From assembly GCA_018296165.2 (NCBI GenBank), contig JACKQL020000017.1, forward strand, positions 496,001 through 560,000: a stretch of 64,000 nt of DNA, written 5' to 3'. Source of the stretch: Termitomyces sp. T153 (taxonomy: Eukaryota; Basidiomycota; Agaricomycetes; Agaricales; Lyophyllaceae). Shown piece by piece: positions 10,791 to 22,289 of the stretch (positions are counted from its first letter, which is position 1; every line of letters begins with the position of its first letter). The position numbers and the translations under genes were made by a program. The notes beneath the pieces are model-generated. The model was given only the letters and a program-made list of their open reading frames with translations, was not told where the DNA came from and did no database searches.

Positions 10791-11993
10791 TCAAAGCGTC
10801 TTTGAAGTCTCTTCGATCTTCTTTGTTAGGTTCTCAGCAACCAACAGCGCATCGATCTCCGCAGGTCTATAAATTTTCGCTTTCGGTTGCTTTGTTTCAG
10901 GGTCGAGAGTCAGGACGGCAAATTCAACTACCAACAAGCCGCGAGACATCGATCAGAAAATTGAAACAGACAAGGAGCAGAAAAGAATAACTCACGCTTC
11001 TCACTGCTCAGCGTTGTACTGTCCATTGTCTTGCTCATCGTCCTGAGCACGAGACCGATCGCGTCCTTGACCTCGATGGTGTCCTTGTACTCCTGCTTGA
11101 GAAGGCTCTGTGCGGTACCATTGTTTGCACCGATGCATGTTGCTTTCCACCCCGAATAGTTACCTGACGGGTCCGAGTGGTATAGTTGGAACTGATAATG
11201 CGGGTCGTAACCCGCGTAGAGCAGAGAGACACCGAACGGGCGAAGGCCTGTTTACCACCAAAAGAACGAAGATGACGTGAGTGGAGAGCTGAGTGGCTTT
11301 GTCAGTTACGTACCTCCGTACTGTGTATACCCCTGCTTCATATCGCATAGTCGTTGTGCCAATAACTCGACTGGTATATCCTCGTTGTACATGAGCAGGT
11401 GTCGCTGGGCGGCAGACCGCGCGTAATTGATGAGCGAGTTCGCATCGGCCGTGAGTCCCGCAACACCACCTATCACATTTCTACAGTCGCCAGAAAGGCC
11501 ACGCCAGATCGTCAGTATTTCTCGAGCGCATCTCATGAAGAAGAGACGCACGAATTCAAAAGATAGATCTTTTCGCCACTTCCACCGTACCCTCCGTCCT
11601 TCGCACCTGACAGGTCAAGGAGCTTGCCAGTGACCTTCTTCTCGGCTGCTAAAACGACACCATCTTTTGCCAGGACGCCAAGAACTGTGCCGGCGTGCGA
11701 AATGGCTTCCATGGCATATTCGACTGGAGTGGTTTAATGAGCATTTTGGGGAATATACTGGTGATTACTGACTCTGATAAAGCCGGCCTGGAGAGCATCA
11801 GTGTATGTTCATGATATGCCAGAAGAAAATTGATATACCCTCTGGCGAAAAGATAGTTGTGCGGCCTGATTGGAGTTCCTGCTATTGAGCTCGTGGATTT
11901 CAAGTGAAAGATCAGGCTTACTGTCGTAGCGTCTGGCCTGTATAATTCAACATCAGAAAACCTATTCCAAATACTACTATACCAACATACCAT
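10791..11993 (-). CDS. PRE9: 20S proteasome subunit alpha-3 (PSMA4/Pre9)
   Basis: An alpha-ring subunit of the 20S proteasome core. The start exon is just ATG followed by an intron (ATG|gtatgt). Then come [19 protein letters not shown] and [16 protein letters not shown] in small exons, matching the universal alpha-subunit start. Downstream are [103 protein letters not shown] and [19 protein letters not shown]. The stop is TGA at 10793-10791. The micro-exon coding RLYQ (about 11798-11785) is only some 14 bases. All family landmarks are present, so the gene is probably intact. Confidence 0.92.
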
Positions 11994-12227
11994 GATGAAG
12001 AAGTGGGCGAAGAGATCGAGGACAAATACAGATGACTGACGCGTTCACGATGCACACGCGTCGTTCGCCCAATTCGGTCATTGCCGAACATTTCTCCTCC
12101 GGTTTATCACCTCTCGAAGGTCGACACTCAATTGGCACTATGTTGAATTCTTTAAACATGATACAGACTACGGGAATATCTGCAGACGTTCGGTTTTTCA
12201 GTTTTTGTAACAAGACCATCCAGTAAA

Positions 12228-14281
12228 TCAATCAAGGCGGTCAAGGCCGAAGTTGGTTGGGACTGGTCTCACAAACGAAGGCACCCAACCGTCCATTAAA
12301 CGTTTGAATTCTTCGCGTTCAATCGGAGGAAGGCTGAGGTCCACACTCTCATCCGTTTTCCTGCCTTCGCTATCATCTTCGTCTATGTTTTCCCCATTCA
12401 TGCTCTTCCCATCCTCGTCTGACTCTTCTGAGTCGCTCTCATCGTCTTTCTCCCTGTACGAACCAATGCACATCATACCATGATACGGGCCCCAACGCAC
12501 GTTGCGTGTAAGCCCCAGCATTTGCCTGACCAAATTAAACTCTAGATCATTTTCGCAACGCGGCAGCTTGATCCAAACGTCCTGGTCCTGCCAGACTTGT
12601 TCGAAGAACCCATCTCCCAAAGGCGACTGCTGCAATGCCCCATCTGTCAGTGCATCAAAAGCATACACCACTTGACCACCTTTTTCGAAGAAAAATTTAG
12701 CACTTGTCTCCGACGCGCTTCGCGCAACGATGGTATCTGTGCTCAGCGGTTGGCCCGTGCGGTCAAGGAAATCGGCGATCACAGTGAAGATAGACTGCCA
12801 GCCGATGTAGAATGTTTCGTATATGGACGAGTAGAGATGCGGTGGAAGATAGTCAGACACACAGTCAACCAGCATATCTGGGTCACTGCATGGAACGTGG
12901 TTCTTGAAGAGGCCCATCGCTAATGCGTCGTCCATCATCTCTCTCGCCTCCTCTGCGCCACCTGCTATATCCGTCAGCTTTGAACACTTCAAACTCAAAG
13001 AAGCTTCCACCTACAATAGAGTCGGAACCGCATACGTTTGGACAGCCATCCCCCAGCGCAAATGCCGCATGTACAACCAAATTTACGTTTAGCTATGTAT
13101 TCCTCGAGAGTGTCGGACATGGTGGATTCTCCCATCGCGCGCTTCATCAAGAACTCGCATTCCAATTCTTTATTCTCGTACCCTTTCCATTCACCTAACA
13201 CTGTCTCCGAAAATGTTCGTGAGGATTCCATGGTAGCAGTCAAGCTCTCGAATGGCGTCGTGCCCTCGACGTTATTGGTATTCTTCATATCCTCCTTTAC
13301 GCCCAGCTCCAGGAGCACTCGTACTGCATCAGGATTCGCCACGCAGAGTGCGATGTGGATGGGCGTATACCCATATGCGTCTGTCTCGTGTATTGAGGCC
13401 GGATTAGTTTCGTGATAGGATTTGATGGTGTCAACAACGTCTTGACCTTTGGTATTTGTTATGGCGAAATGCAGAGGATATTGATTGGCGATTTCTTCCT
13501 TCGAGAGGCCTTTGATCTTGAAACCATTCGTTTCGTTGTCCCCGCCTATTTCAGTGACGTCTTCCTCCAGAGGAATCGCGTGAGATGGATGAACAGGGTC
13601 GGTTGAATATCCGAAGAAACCTGTGCGTCCAACACGACGGAAGCCATTCTAAGTACGAAGACACTTAGAACTGTCACGTCAGGTTTTGAAATGACACCTG
13701 CCTTCCTAAAGAAATTGACCTGCTTCCTTTTAAGCTCCTCGTATTCATTTTGTTCCATCTTTGTAGCCGGCTCTGGCCAGCACATGAGCGTGTCTGTCCC
13801 GGTTTCGACATACTTGGATGCAAGGAGACTTTCTATCATCTTCGATCCGAGTCCCTTGCCACGAAGCTTTCGAGGCTCAGTACCGCATATAGACGGTTCA
13901 AAAGCTTTAGACAGATACCTTGTCGTTGACAAACGCATTCAAGACGTAGACGATGGTGCTGTTATCGAGTTCCTTGCCCCAGGCTCCCGTCCCGCGTCGA
14001 TTGCCAGGCTGGTAGAGCCATGGTTTCACGCGACCGAACTTGTCGAAAAGGGCGAGGGAAAACTGTTGGAGCTCGTCGCTGTGGTCGTCCATGACCTCAA
14101 GAAACGCATTCTCACACAAATGGCGCAGGATTTTGACAGCATAGAGAGACCCGACGTGGCCTAGCTCTGGATGAGTTACTTTCAAATTTATGTTTCTGAA
14201 GATGCGGGGGTGATCGTAGTTGCCTTGCATTGAGAACGAGAACGAGCAGTCGTCAAGCTGGAAGGACTCTGCGGAAGCCAT
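12228..14281 (-). CDS. GNAT-like acetyltransferase fused to ankyrin repeat and Cys motif
   Basis: Four exons (14281-13919, 13866-13702, 13648-13015, 12961-12228) join in phase to 631 residues. Residues 1-176 look like a GNAT fold: a helical start, strand-like STIVYVLNAFVNDK, then LRGKGLGSKM, which fits the acetyl-CoA-binding (R/Q)xxGx(G/A) loop, and a closing NGFRRVGRT. Residues about 250-330 include an ankyrin-like helix pair (YTPIHIALCVANPDAVRVLLELG). At about 365 is CTCGICAGGWLS, a tight Cys cluster that may bind metal. The last 240 residues hold a helical domain and an acidic tail. Intron 2 uses a GC donor (AAG|GCAGGT), as does the paralogue at 43-44.6 kb. Substrate unknown. The domain reading is by motif only. 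Confidence 0.75.
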
Positions 14282-14749
14282 GATTGTGGTCGATGGTGAA
14301 GAAGGAAAGAAACACGAACGGTTGAAAGAGGTTCTTGCGCGACAGCGACTAATAGTGACGTCAGATCAGAACCCCGACATAATCGTGCTTTCCGAGGCCT
14401 TTCAATCTGCTGACTGTTTCAAGGGAGTGCTCTGTTGGATCAGTAGGCTGATGGTGTCATAAGTTTGTCAACATTTTTTCAAATGCGCTCCTTCCAGAAT
14501 CTACCGTCTTGCAACGATTTTCCCGTCCCTAACTTAGAAATTGGTTTGAACTAAGCTTGATCGTCGAAGCTGTCGATAGCCTGAGGTATTTCATCATAGT
14601 TAAAGTCTATATTGGCCACTCTCAAGGTATTTTGGTCATCCTGAACACAAGTCCTGTGGCGCAGTTCCATGGCTATCAATGGATGGCGGTGGACATTAGG
14701 TACCCGCAAATCAATGTTCTAGCGTGGCTTGCGCGCTAGCCAACTGATG
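14282..14749. other. intergenic, upstream of the GNAT/ankyrin gene
   Basis: Contains the promoter side of the minus-strand gene starting at 14281. No recognised coding exon. Confidence 0.4.
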
Positions 14750-15110
14750 TAACAGGACCATAAAATGAATTTAGCTTGTGATACCGGTACATTAGATTAT
14801 GATAGTTACCAGACTGCAGTTCATTTGAACAATGGAAGTGCTGGCAGCTGTTCGAAGTCAGGTTGACTGCATGCAACATCCTGTCAGAGACGATGTTGTC
14901 GACAAAACTGCCATTTATAACGAATCTGGATGGCAGCGAGATAGCCACCTAGGGACGAAAGAGTATTCTGCGCAGCTATTGCAAAGTCATTGTGATTGCT
15001 CATGAGAGGTACGCGGTAGTAATGAGCGGACGTGAATGGATCTTCAGAGCCACTTAGTTCGCCATCGATGTACGTAGAGCATGAAGGCATGATCGGTGGA
15101 TATCGGAAAG
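14750..15110 (-). pseudogene. pseudogene piece, first half of the galactose-binding-fold family
   Basis: Minus-strand frames read DPFTSAHYYRVPLM, FAIAAQNTLSSLGGYLAAIQI, then after a frame change FVDNIVSDRMLHAVN. These match the first domain of the intact protein at 18.8-20.0 kb (TFTSAHRFCVPLM, FAIAAQNFAPSPAGLLAAFQI, VDNIVTDGEWRAVN). Frame breaks near 14915 and 15065 disrupt it. The second half of the same family lies nearby on the opposite strand. Confidence 0.65.
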
Positions 15111-15439
15111 GACGGGCGTTACTTTTTTCCTTGTCTCGAATGGTTCTACTAGTAGGATTAGAAGTCTCTCGTCAGGCTTCGATCCGTGAATAAATATACT
15201 GCATGGCCTTTCTGAGCTCTCCTTTGGAATGCTTTAATTTGGCAATCCTTGCTGTAAACCATGACTCAAAGCCTTGTCGGTTAGGGTCGTTCTAGAAGCC
15301 TCTCGTTGGTGTGGGGTTAACTTGATTGTGCACCAACAACTACGCAGGCGTCAATCACATAATCCCCATTTGTTTTTAGTGGCTTGCGAAAAGGTCATTC
15401 GGGCATACTTACAGATACGTAGTGCGAATGTAGCAAACG

Positions 15440-15720
15440 TTAATGTCAATCGCGAAGTGCGCGTTTGACAGCTCTTATCTCGCAGCTTTGTTGAAGGATC
15501 ATACCTACTACTGCATTGCGGAATGCGCCGCAGAACGCTATAAACATCCCTTCCGAAATGAAGGACCCTGGACTGTCTTTACAACCCACCTTGAGCTTAC
15601 TGGACCAGGGTCCAGCGTGCCTATCCGTTCGCATGCTTTCCGCAAGACAGTCACAATTGGCAGTTGTACGATGATACCAGGCTCGACGTTGAAGACATGC
15701 TACTGCCAGAGGCGAACGAT
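15440..15720 (+). pseudogene. pseudogene piece, middle of the galactose-binding-fold family
   Basis: Plus-strand DNA from about 15455 closely follows the middle of the intact gene (parent about 19305-19540). It shows the same order of landmarks, gcagcttt.gttgaagga, gaatgcgccacagaa and ggaccctgg, and encodes LTGPGSSVP and HAFRKTVTI. Insertions and deletions break the frame. Together with the minus-strand piece at 14.75-15.1 kb it looks like one former gene copy whose halves are now in opposite orientation. Confidence 0.65.
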
Positions 15721-18700
15721 CCTATCTTCCGCAATACCTTCTATCGGAACATCTCCAGATAGAAGTGCGCTTGAAATTGGATTGTATGTTCCTGCTGTGG
15801 AAGGAACAGTTATCAGTTTGTTCTTGGTAACGCGATCGAACACACCTTGGCTTATGTATCTAGAAGGTCAAAAAATTCTTGAGTAATGAAGAAATTATGA
15901 TCTTGATCTATCGGTGAATGCGTCGAAAGCGAGATATCATTGAGAAGACCTTTCGAACCAAGACAAGAGGCGGACTTCAACATGCAGCTTTTTTAACACA
16001 GTTATCTTTAGCCAGTCTCCCGTTGGTAGAATCTTCCTGGCAATGACACTAAGACCACCACCATTGAAGACGGTTTGGATGGCCTGAATGTGAATGTACT
16101 TGAGTAACCATGCGGCATGCTCTTCGGAACATTGATCAAGTTAACAGATGCGGCGGGAGCGCACGACAAGTAGTGTTTGCCAAGAACACAGGATATTTTT
16201 GGGATTGACTGTAATTCGGTAGTTGGTACGGCACCGTGGTCGACGGATGAAGGCGTTGGATGCATAAAAATAATTTCACCGCCAATAGGATGGGATTGCA
16301 GCCGTCGTGATAAAAGTTGATCCAGAACTGCCCAGGTGTTTGTTGATATACCATGCACATGCTCAAAATAGAGCGTCAAGCCTTGTCAAGGCGCGTATCT
16401 TCTGATGAGAATCAGCACTAAGTGGACCCACACATCATTTTTGTTCCTCGCGATGGGATTGACGGTCCACAAATCTCGAGGTCATCGGAAAATTGGGAGA
16501 AGGATTGACAACGCGGCCGAATCTAGAGTTGTGGAGCCCATGTCAAGAGTACACGCACCGCCTGCGAGTAAGGCTGTCATGAGACGAAAGCACCCAAAGT
16601 AAGTTCATACAACCGATGTGATAGCATCCTTATGTATGGCTTACAGTCACATCCACATCCTGCCCCCTAATAAAAATATCATTCCGAGTCGAGTCGGTTG
16701 AATTGTCACTTTGTCTTCGAATGCGGAGTACCATTGCGCGTCTCTATCACCTTGTTCAGTATTTCTTGGGCATCAATAAGCATTACTAGTAGTCGGCATT
16801 TAAACATCGAACGGAGGTTTCTTTAGGATCCATAGCAAAAACAAAAATGAAAAAAATGTTTATGACCTCTCAAAGACTCGCTTCTCACGGGTTGGGTTTG
16901 CAATTGCGTATGATAGTCTGGTCATCTTCACGCGTCACGGTCTACGTATACTAGGGCCACTCTCTTCATATCATTATATGTCTCCGAGGACTCGTTCTCT
17001 CAGATCATTATCCTGCCTTTCTCCCTACCACCCATATACAGCTCGTTAGTCCTCTGTCCCACAGCCACTTTTCTTAGCTTTTTCTTCTGCAGGACACGTT
17101 AACGTCCCCTCTTTCTGCTAGTGTTCGCTGCTACTGTTAACCATGTTGAAACATCACACTTACCAGCATTCCACCCGTTCCTGGCAAATTATCTGCTTGA
17201 GTCCACCCTCGTCTTCTTTAGTACTAAGTTGTGTCCTCCGAGTCGCTGACATCTCCGCCGCACCATCCTCGGCATCTTTCCTCTCATCTTCCTCTTGAAG
17301 TTCTACATTTACAGTGTCTGAAGATTATTGGCTCTGACGCTCCCCTGGCGGCTAAGCCGAGATCGGATCCCACTGGCCGATTTACGGCTGCACTAATTCT
17401 CGCGACGCAAGCTCAGCCTTCTCACAAACCTCTCCAGCCATCATTCCTAATGAGTGCTCTTTCTTTCCCATCCTTTCTCGCGCTTTCTGTACTCCCTTTA
17501 CCATCGAGACAAGCGTGATCTCGGAATTTGCCTGCCATGAGTTTCCTCTGCTCGTTCTCTGTAAATTTGGCTCTACTCCCAGATTTCGGTGGGTTGATAC
17601 AGCCCACTTCCCAAATTATGGTGGGTTTAGACGCTCCCCTGTGCTCCAAGCATTCGCCACATCGGTTAGGACGCACGTATTATCTTCCTCATTGCCTCAT
17701 TGATTTTAAACTTGTAATATGGTCCGGTACATGGCCAATCTCTTGACGTTTAATCACATCTACCATCTCGCATCTACTTTTACATGCCATAATTTTCGTC
17801 AGGAGATACTTTCAGTCTCATGTGCAAACTGGGCGTGCTTCGAGGATGTCGCGCGCGTCCATCTAATTGTGCGAGGTGATCGGAACGTGAGTACTGAGAT
17901 CTGCTTTCGCTTGAATCAAGGCAAATCCACTACATCGGAATTCACATCGCCTCGATTGTCGCGATCGTAAGAAGTGCGGCATTGAATGATCAGGAGATTG
18001 TACCGAGAAGAGCAAAGGTATTTTTAACACTTTGACCGACAATTTCGAGTATTACTTGTGCCTTTCTGTCAGTCGCTACGACTCAAAAATAACAGATTTT
18101 CTGGGTTTGTGGCTCAAATCAAGCATTATTACTCATTGCATACAAACTGTTGATAGATCCAACGCTTAGCCTCTAAAGTTAGGTGAAGTCACTTCAATGT
18201 TGCGGTTGATCAGGCTGGCATAGATGATTACTATCCTATTCAGATCTTCCCGTCTAAACTATCTTGCAATTTGAGTGTCCGTAAGCTGATCCATTTGGCA
18301 TAGTGGTCGTGTCAGATTACTGACGGGATGTCGTAGTATGACAGAATTCAACTTGTAATTACTCTCATATCGGAAACATCTAAAAAGCGCGGAAAGATGA
18401 CTAAACAGAATAATTCAGGTTTTAGTTGAATGGAGGAAGAGAGGTTCAACAATTTCGTGTTTATCAGGTATTATCTCAGATTCCGAACAGACCTGAAATT
18501 TACCCAAAACAGTTTCGTACTCAATAGCATCCATCGATGCTCCAGATGTTGTCTGTCAACTTTGCATGCCCACGTAATTTTCGAGCGAAACATACCTGGG
18601 GTCGGGGCAAGGTGTTCTGACTGACTGGTGTAATGGAAGTTCTTCAAAGGCTTCTCATGAATAGCCCCATCCTGGGAGAAAAATCAAAGTGATCTAGTAG

Positions 18701-18786
18701 TGCCTCGGTTTGTTTTTATATAAAAGGCTCACAGTTCGCAAGGAGAGTGGGCAGGTCGTATTTCTTTGATCTCGTCAAACACGAAG
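15721..18786. other. 3 kb gene-poor region
   Basis: No exon set could be assembled. Short open frames (for example 17231-17518 and 18430-18624) have no family pattern. A phrase gacgctcccctg occurs twice (about 17336 and 17629). The sequence upstream of 18787 should contain the promoter of the secreted-protein gene; tttttatataaaagg near 18712 is a plausible TATA box about 70 bp before the ATG. Confidence 0.4.
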
Positions 18787-19978
18787 ATGTACCACCGCTA
18801 TACAAGTAAGTTAAAATACTCGGTTTGATTTCTCTCGATGCTTATCGATTTACGCAGTCGCCCTCTATTTGTTATTTGCAACGTGCATATCTTGCGTCCT
18901 CGGCCAGAACTTCACGGGTGCAAATTGGATCTGGATTCCAGGACGTGCGGCCGATGACACATATCCTGCAGGAAATGTCACTTTCCGGAGAGATTTCACA
19001 GCTGCGAATGGCAAAGTCCCCATCTCCGTCAACATCCTCATAACCACCGATAATGCCTTCACGCTCTACGTCGGTGGCAACCTAGTTGGCTCCGGAAATA
19101 CATTCACGTCTGCTCATCGTTTTTGTGTACCCCTCATGAACGGTTGCAATGTCTTTGCCATAGCTGCACAGAACTTTGCACCGTCCCCAGCTGGTCTTCT
19201 TGCTGCCTTCCAGATTCATTACACTGACGGGACTGTCGACAACATCGTTACTGACGGAGAGTGGCGTGCAGTCAACGGAACTGCAGCTGGCTTCGAACAA
19301 TGCGCATTTGATGACAGCTCTTGGCCCGCAGCTTTTGTTGAAGGACCATTTCCTACCACCGCACCGTGGAATGCGCCACAGAATGCCATCAGCATCCCTC
19401 CCGAAACCCAGGACCCTGGCCCGTCTTTACAGTCCGCCCAATGGATCTGGACCAATGAGGTTACTGGGCCAGGATCCAGCGTGCCCGAGGGTTCGCGTGC
19501 TTTCCGCAAGACGGTCATTGTTCCCAATGGCGGACTTGTCGCACAGGCGAAGATATTCATCGCCACCGATAATGCTTTCACCCTCTATGTCAATGGCCTC
19601 CTCGTCGGCTCTGGTGGATCGTTCACTGTTGCCAACCGGTACGTTGTCAACTTCCCTCCCACCTCGCGCGTCGTCATCGCCGTCTATGCAACAAACGCTG
19701 GCGGCCCGGCCGGTGTATTCGCTGCTTTCGATCTTGCGACCTTTGATTGTTCCAAGAACGTGTTCTTCGTTACCGACGGCTCGTGGAAGTATAATCTGGG
19801 GACTCCGGCGGGATTCATCGACCCTGACTTCGATGACTCGACGTGGTCCCTGGCAGTCACCGAAGGCGGTTTTGGTGCCACCCCTTGGGGGGCGACTACG
19901 GTACCGGCAGCCAATTCTCCCCAGTCCCCCGCTGCCAACGGTGCGCCTATCGCACCTCCTGCCGACGTCGTAGCGTGA
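18787..19978 (+). CDS. secreted protein with two galactose-binding-like (beta-sandwich) repeats
   Basis: Exon 1 (18787-18805) and exon 2 (18858-19978) join in phase to 379 residues. A signal peptide (MYHRYTIALYLLFATCISC, then VLGQ) shows secretion. Two homologous domains follow. Each has ANWIW or AQWIW at the start, TFRRDF or AFRKTV, TDNAFTLYVGGNLVGSG or TDNAFTLYVNGLLVGSG, a segment with a strand-loop pattern, and a closing DDSSWPAA or DDSTWSLA. This is the jelly-roll arrangement of carbohydrate-binding or lectin-like domains in many mushroom proteins. The C-terminal 30 residues are Pro/Ala-rich. No catalytic motif is seen, so glycan binding is an inference. Broken copies lie at 14.75-15.7 kb. 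Confidence 0.82.
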
Positions 19979-20990
19979 AGTTGAGAGTGTGACAAGTAAC
20001 CTTCATCGAATTACATATACAGAATTCTTGTCGACTATCGCGTTTGCTTCTTGTTTGATCACCTTGGCCATCTCGAGTTACTCTGAAACCATTTCTTTAA
20101 GATTCTTGTAGTGATTTGAAACTTGAATTCGAAAGATTTTCTCATTGTTTTAGTTAACCTTCTGCATGATCCCATCCACCGACCTCACGAAAGAAGGAAA
20201 TTGTATCGGCAACCGCTGAAACACTAGCTCTATAAATCAATGTGCAGGAATGTATCGCCGTGACCAATTTTTTTTCATTAAAGTAAGGATCATATCTATA
20301 CCGGGCGGCACTGGACAGAAAGGATTCAATGAGTTTCCACCTTAAAATAATGAAAATGTCAAATTTTCACGTGAATTTTTTCCGTATTAACCTTTCAAAA
20401 CAACCTTAGCTGAATCGACTTTGAATTCAACTTTCCGCACGCGATGTCAAACCCACGACTGGACTGACAACGTGCCATCCTATGATTAGTCCACTCAAGA
20501 AAGGCGCTGTACGTCCCTGCAAATTGTTTGCTGGTTACTGTCCTCACTGGTCCCACATCAGATGGAGCGAATTCTAGACCTTTCCGATACGTATGTCACC
20601 TCACCGGAGGAGAACCCTTCAACGACGGCTCCTATGACTGAAGCGATCAAAAATACATATGACCAGAGACACCTGGAGCCGTGAAGTCTTTCCACTGAGC
20701 CCTCTGGCCATCCTGTGGGTAAATATGGTACGTGAATCAAACGTGGATAATTTCAACATATCTGAAGGCATGCAGCTCACGAGCTCTCCGCCTGCCTTTG
20801 GGCTGGGCCTAGAACGCGCACCTGCTGATCTCATGAGACGACCTCCTCACCCAACAAAAGACGGTGCCTTACTTGGCCAGTCATCATCGACTGTTTACCC
20901 TACGGGATCGTGATGGGCGCAACCTGCTTAGTGACGGTAAGCAATACCGCCTTCCTATTTCTTTTGGCCGCGTGTTGGTGAATTCTTTAG
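19979..20990. other. intergenic and unassigned sequence
   Basis: Holds the 3' end of the secreted-protein gene and AT-rich DNA. From 20560 some open frames appear, but I could not match them to the missing N-terminal half of pyruvate decarboxylase. Confidence 0.4.
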
Positions 20991-21766
20991 GCCAAAAGAT
21001 ATCATTGTGACAGAAACAAGTATGTGGCGTGTAACTCTATCAGTGTACTTGTATAATTTATTTGCATATTAAGGTTCTCCGAACTTTGCGATTCCAGACA
21101 TCCCACTCCCCAAGGGGTCGATTTTAGTTAGCCAACTCCTGTGGGGTAGTATTGGATGGTCAGTGGGTATGCAAATTTCTTTTCCCTCTATGCCTTCAAT
21201 CAATTCCTAACAATCTTGATATAGGGAGTTTGTTGGGCGCATCTTTGGCAGCAAGGACGAAAGGTCTCGGAAGATGTATTCTATTCATCGGAAATGGTAG
21301 CATGTAAGAGAATTGTTGGTCGAGCAATCCACTCTCCTTACAATCATATTGGCCAGCCAACTTTCAGTGCAAGAACTTTCTACGATGCTCTGGGTTGGGG
21401 TGACACCAATTATCTTCTTAGTCAATAACAGAATACCGTTGAATGTTACATTCGAGGAATGACTTGGTAAGTATCAGTAAATTTTAATTGCGGCATTTGC
21501 ATTACATTTGATGGATCATGAAATACAACGACATCTTTAGCTGGAAGTAGACGAGCCTGTTGACAGTTCTTGGCGATTCTCAGGGAAAGGAGCTGTCTAA
21601 GTCGTACACTGTGCAGACCAAAGATGAATTGGCCAGCCTACTCGATGACCCTGCATTCGTGCATGCCGACAAGGTTCAACTCGTTGAGGTCATCATGGAC
21701 AAGTTAGACGCGCCAAAGTCATTGCGGCTTATGATGGGAGCCATTGCTAAATTGAACACTTTCTAG
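20991..21766 (+). pseudogene. pyruvate decarboxylase, C-terminal fragment with lesions
   Basis: Pyruvate decarboxylase converts pyruvate to acetaldehyde using thiamine diphosphate. Exons read PKDIIVTETS, SPNFAIPDIPLPKGSILVSQ, LLWGSIGWSVG, SLLGASLAARTKGLG, CILFIGNGSI, QLSVQELSTMLWVGVTPIIF, LVNN, then in another frame NTVECYIRGMTW, then YNDIFSWK, and finally TVQTKDELASLLDDPAFVHADK and QLVEVIMDKLDAPKSLRL. Introns are retained at plausible positions. Lesions: a frameshift right after the cofactor-binding NN, a TAG where Trp is expected after FSWK (about 21550), and GDG changed to GNG in the cofactor motif. The N-terminal half is absent or unrecognisable. This is not a functional gene. Confidence 0.85.
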
Positions 21767-21940
21767 TGATGTCACCTCGTCAAAACCTCTTCTTCCCTCC
21801 AATATGCGAAATAAAGGATATCCCTACTGTGTTAAGTTATCTGGTAGATGGGATTTATGTGTAGCTTGATCCCGCAGGAATCACAATGAGTTACGGAGAT
21901 TTCCAAAATTTTGAGTAGAAGGCTCACCATAGTTGAGCAA

Positions 21941-21993
21941 GTAGATCCTCGCATTAGTAGCATGACGCTCTAACCAACTGAGCTAGTCGGACA
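21941..21993 (-). pseudogene. truncated tRNA pseudogene (tRNA-Ile-like 5' half)
   Basis: On the minus strand the sequence reads TGTCCGA-CT-AGCTCAGTTGGTTAGAGC-G-TCATG-CTACTAA-TGCGA. This is a good D arm and an anticodon arm resembling fungal tRNA-Ile(AAT), but the loop is altered, the stem has a mismatch, and the T arm and 3' acceptor strand are missing. A 17 bp direct repeat (21935-21951 and 21998-22014) flanks it. It is not a functional tRNA. Confidence 0.45.
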
Positions 21994-22289
21994 GTCAGAG
22001 CAAGTAGATCCTCGTGGTTTAGTTCATGCAGTCAGACGGAACCATGAAACTTGATTTGAATGATCACAGCGGACTGCGGTGGCCGTGCAACAATACAGCT
22101 CAGAAACCAGTCACTGATTGCGACAGGAGTGCATTTTGAATAATAATACATTTTGTAAGCATTACCATCCATGTGGTTAGATGGGTTTCTCAAGGAGATG
22201 GGATGTTCAAATGTCAATTCTTGATATAGGATCAATCAGCTACAAGAAATTTATAATACTGGATATATTGAGAATGAGATGTAATATAT

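Noticed and set aside
12253..13415. Plus-strand frames across the GNAT/ankyrin gene
   Set aside because: Antisense shadows; the minus-strand four-exon model keeps phase and has a homologous paralogue.
17231..17518. 95-codon frame in the 15.7-18.8 kb gap
   Set aside because: Ser/Pro/His-rich without a domain, and no exon partners could be found.
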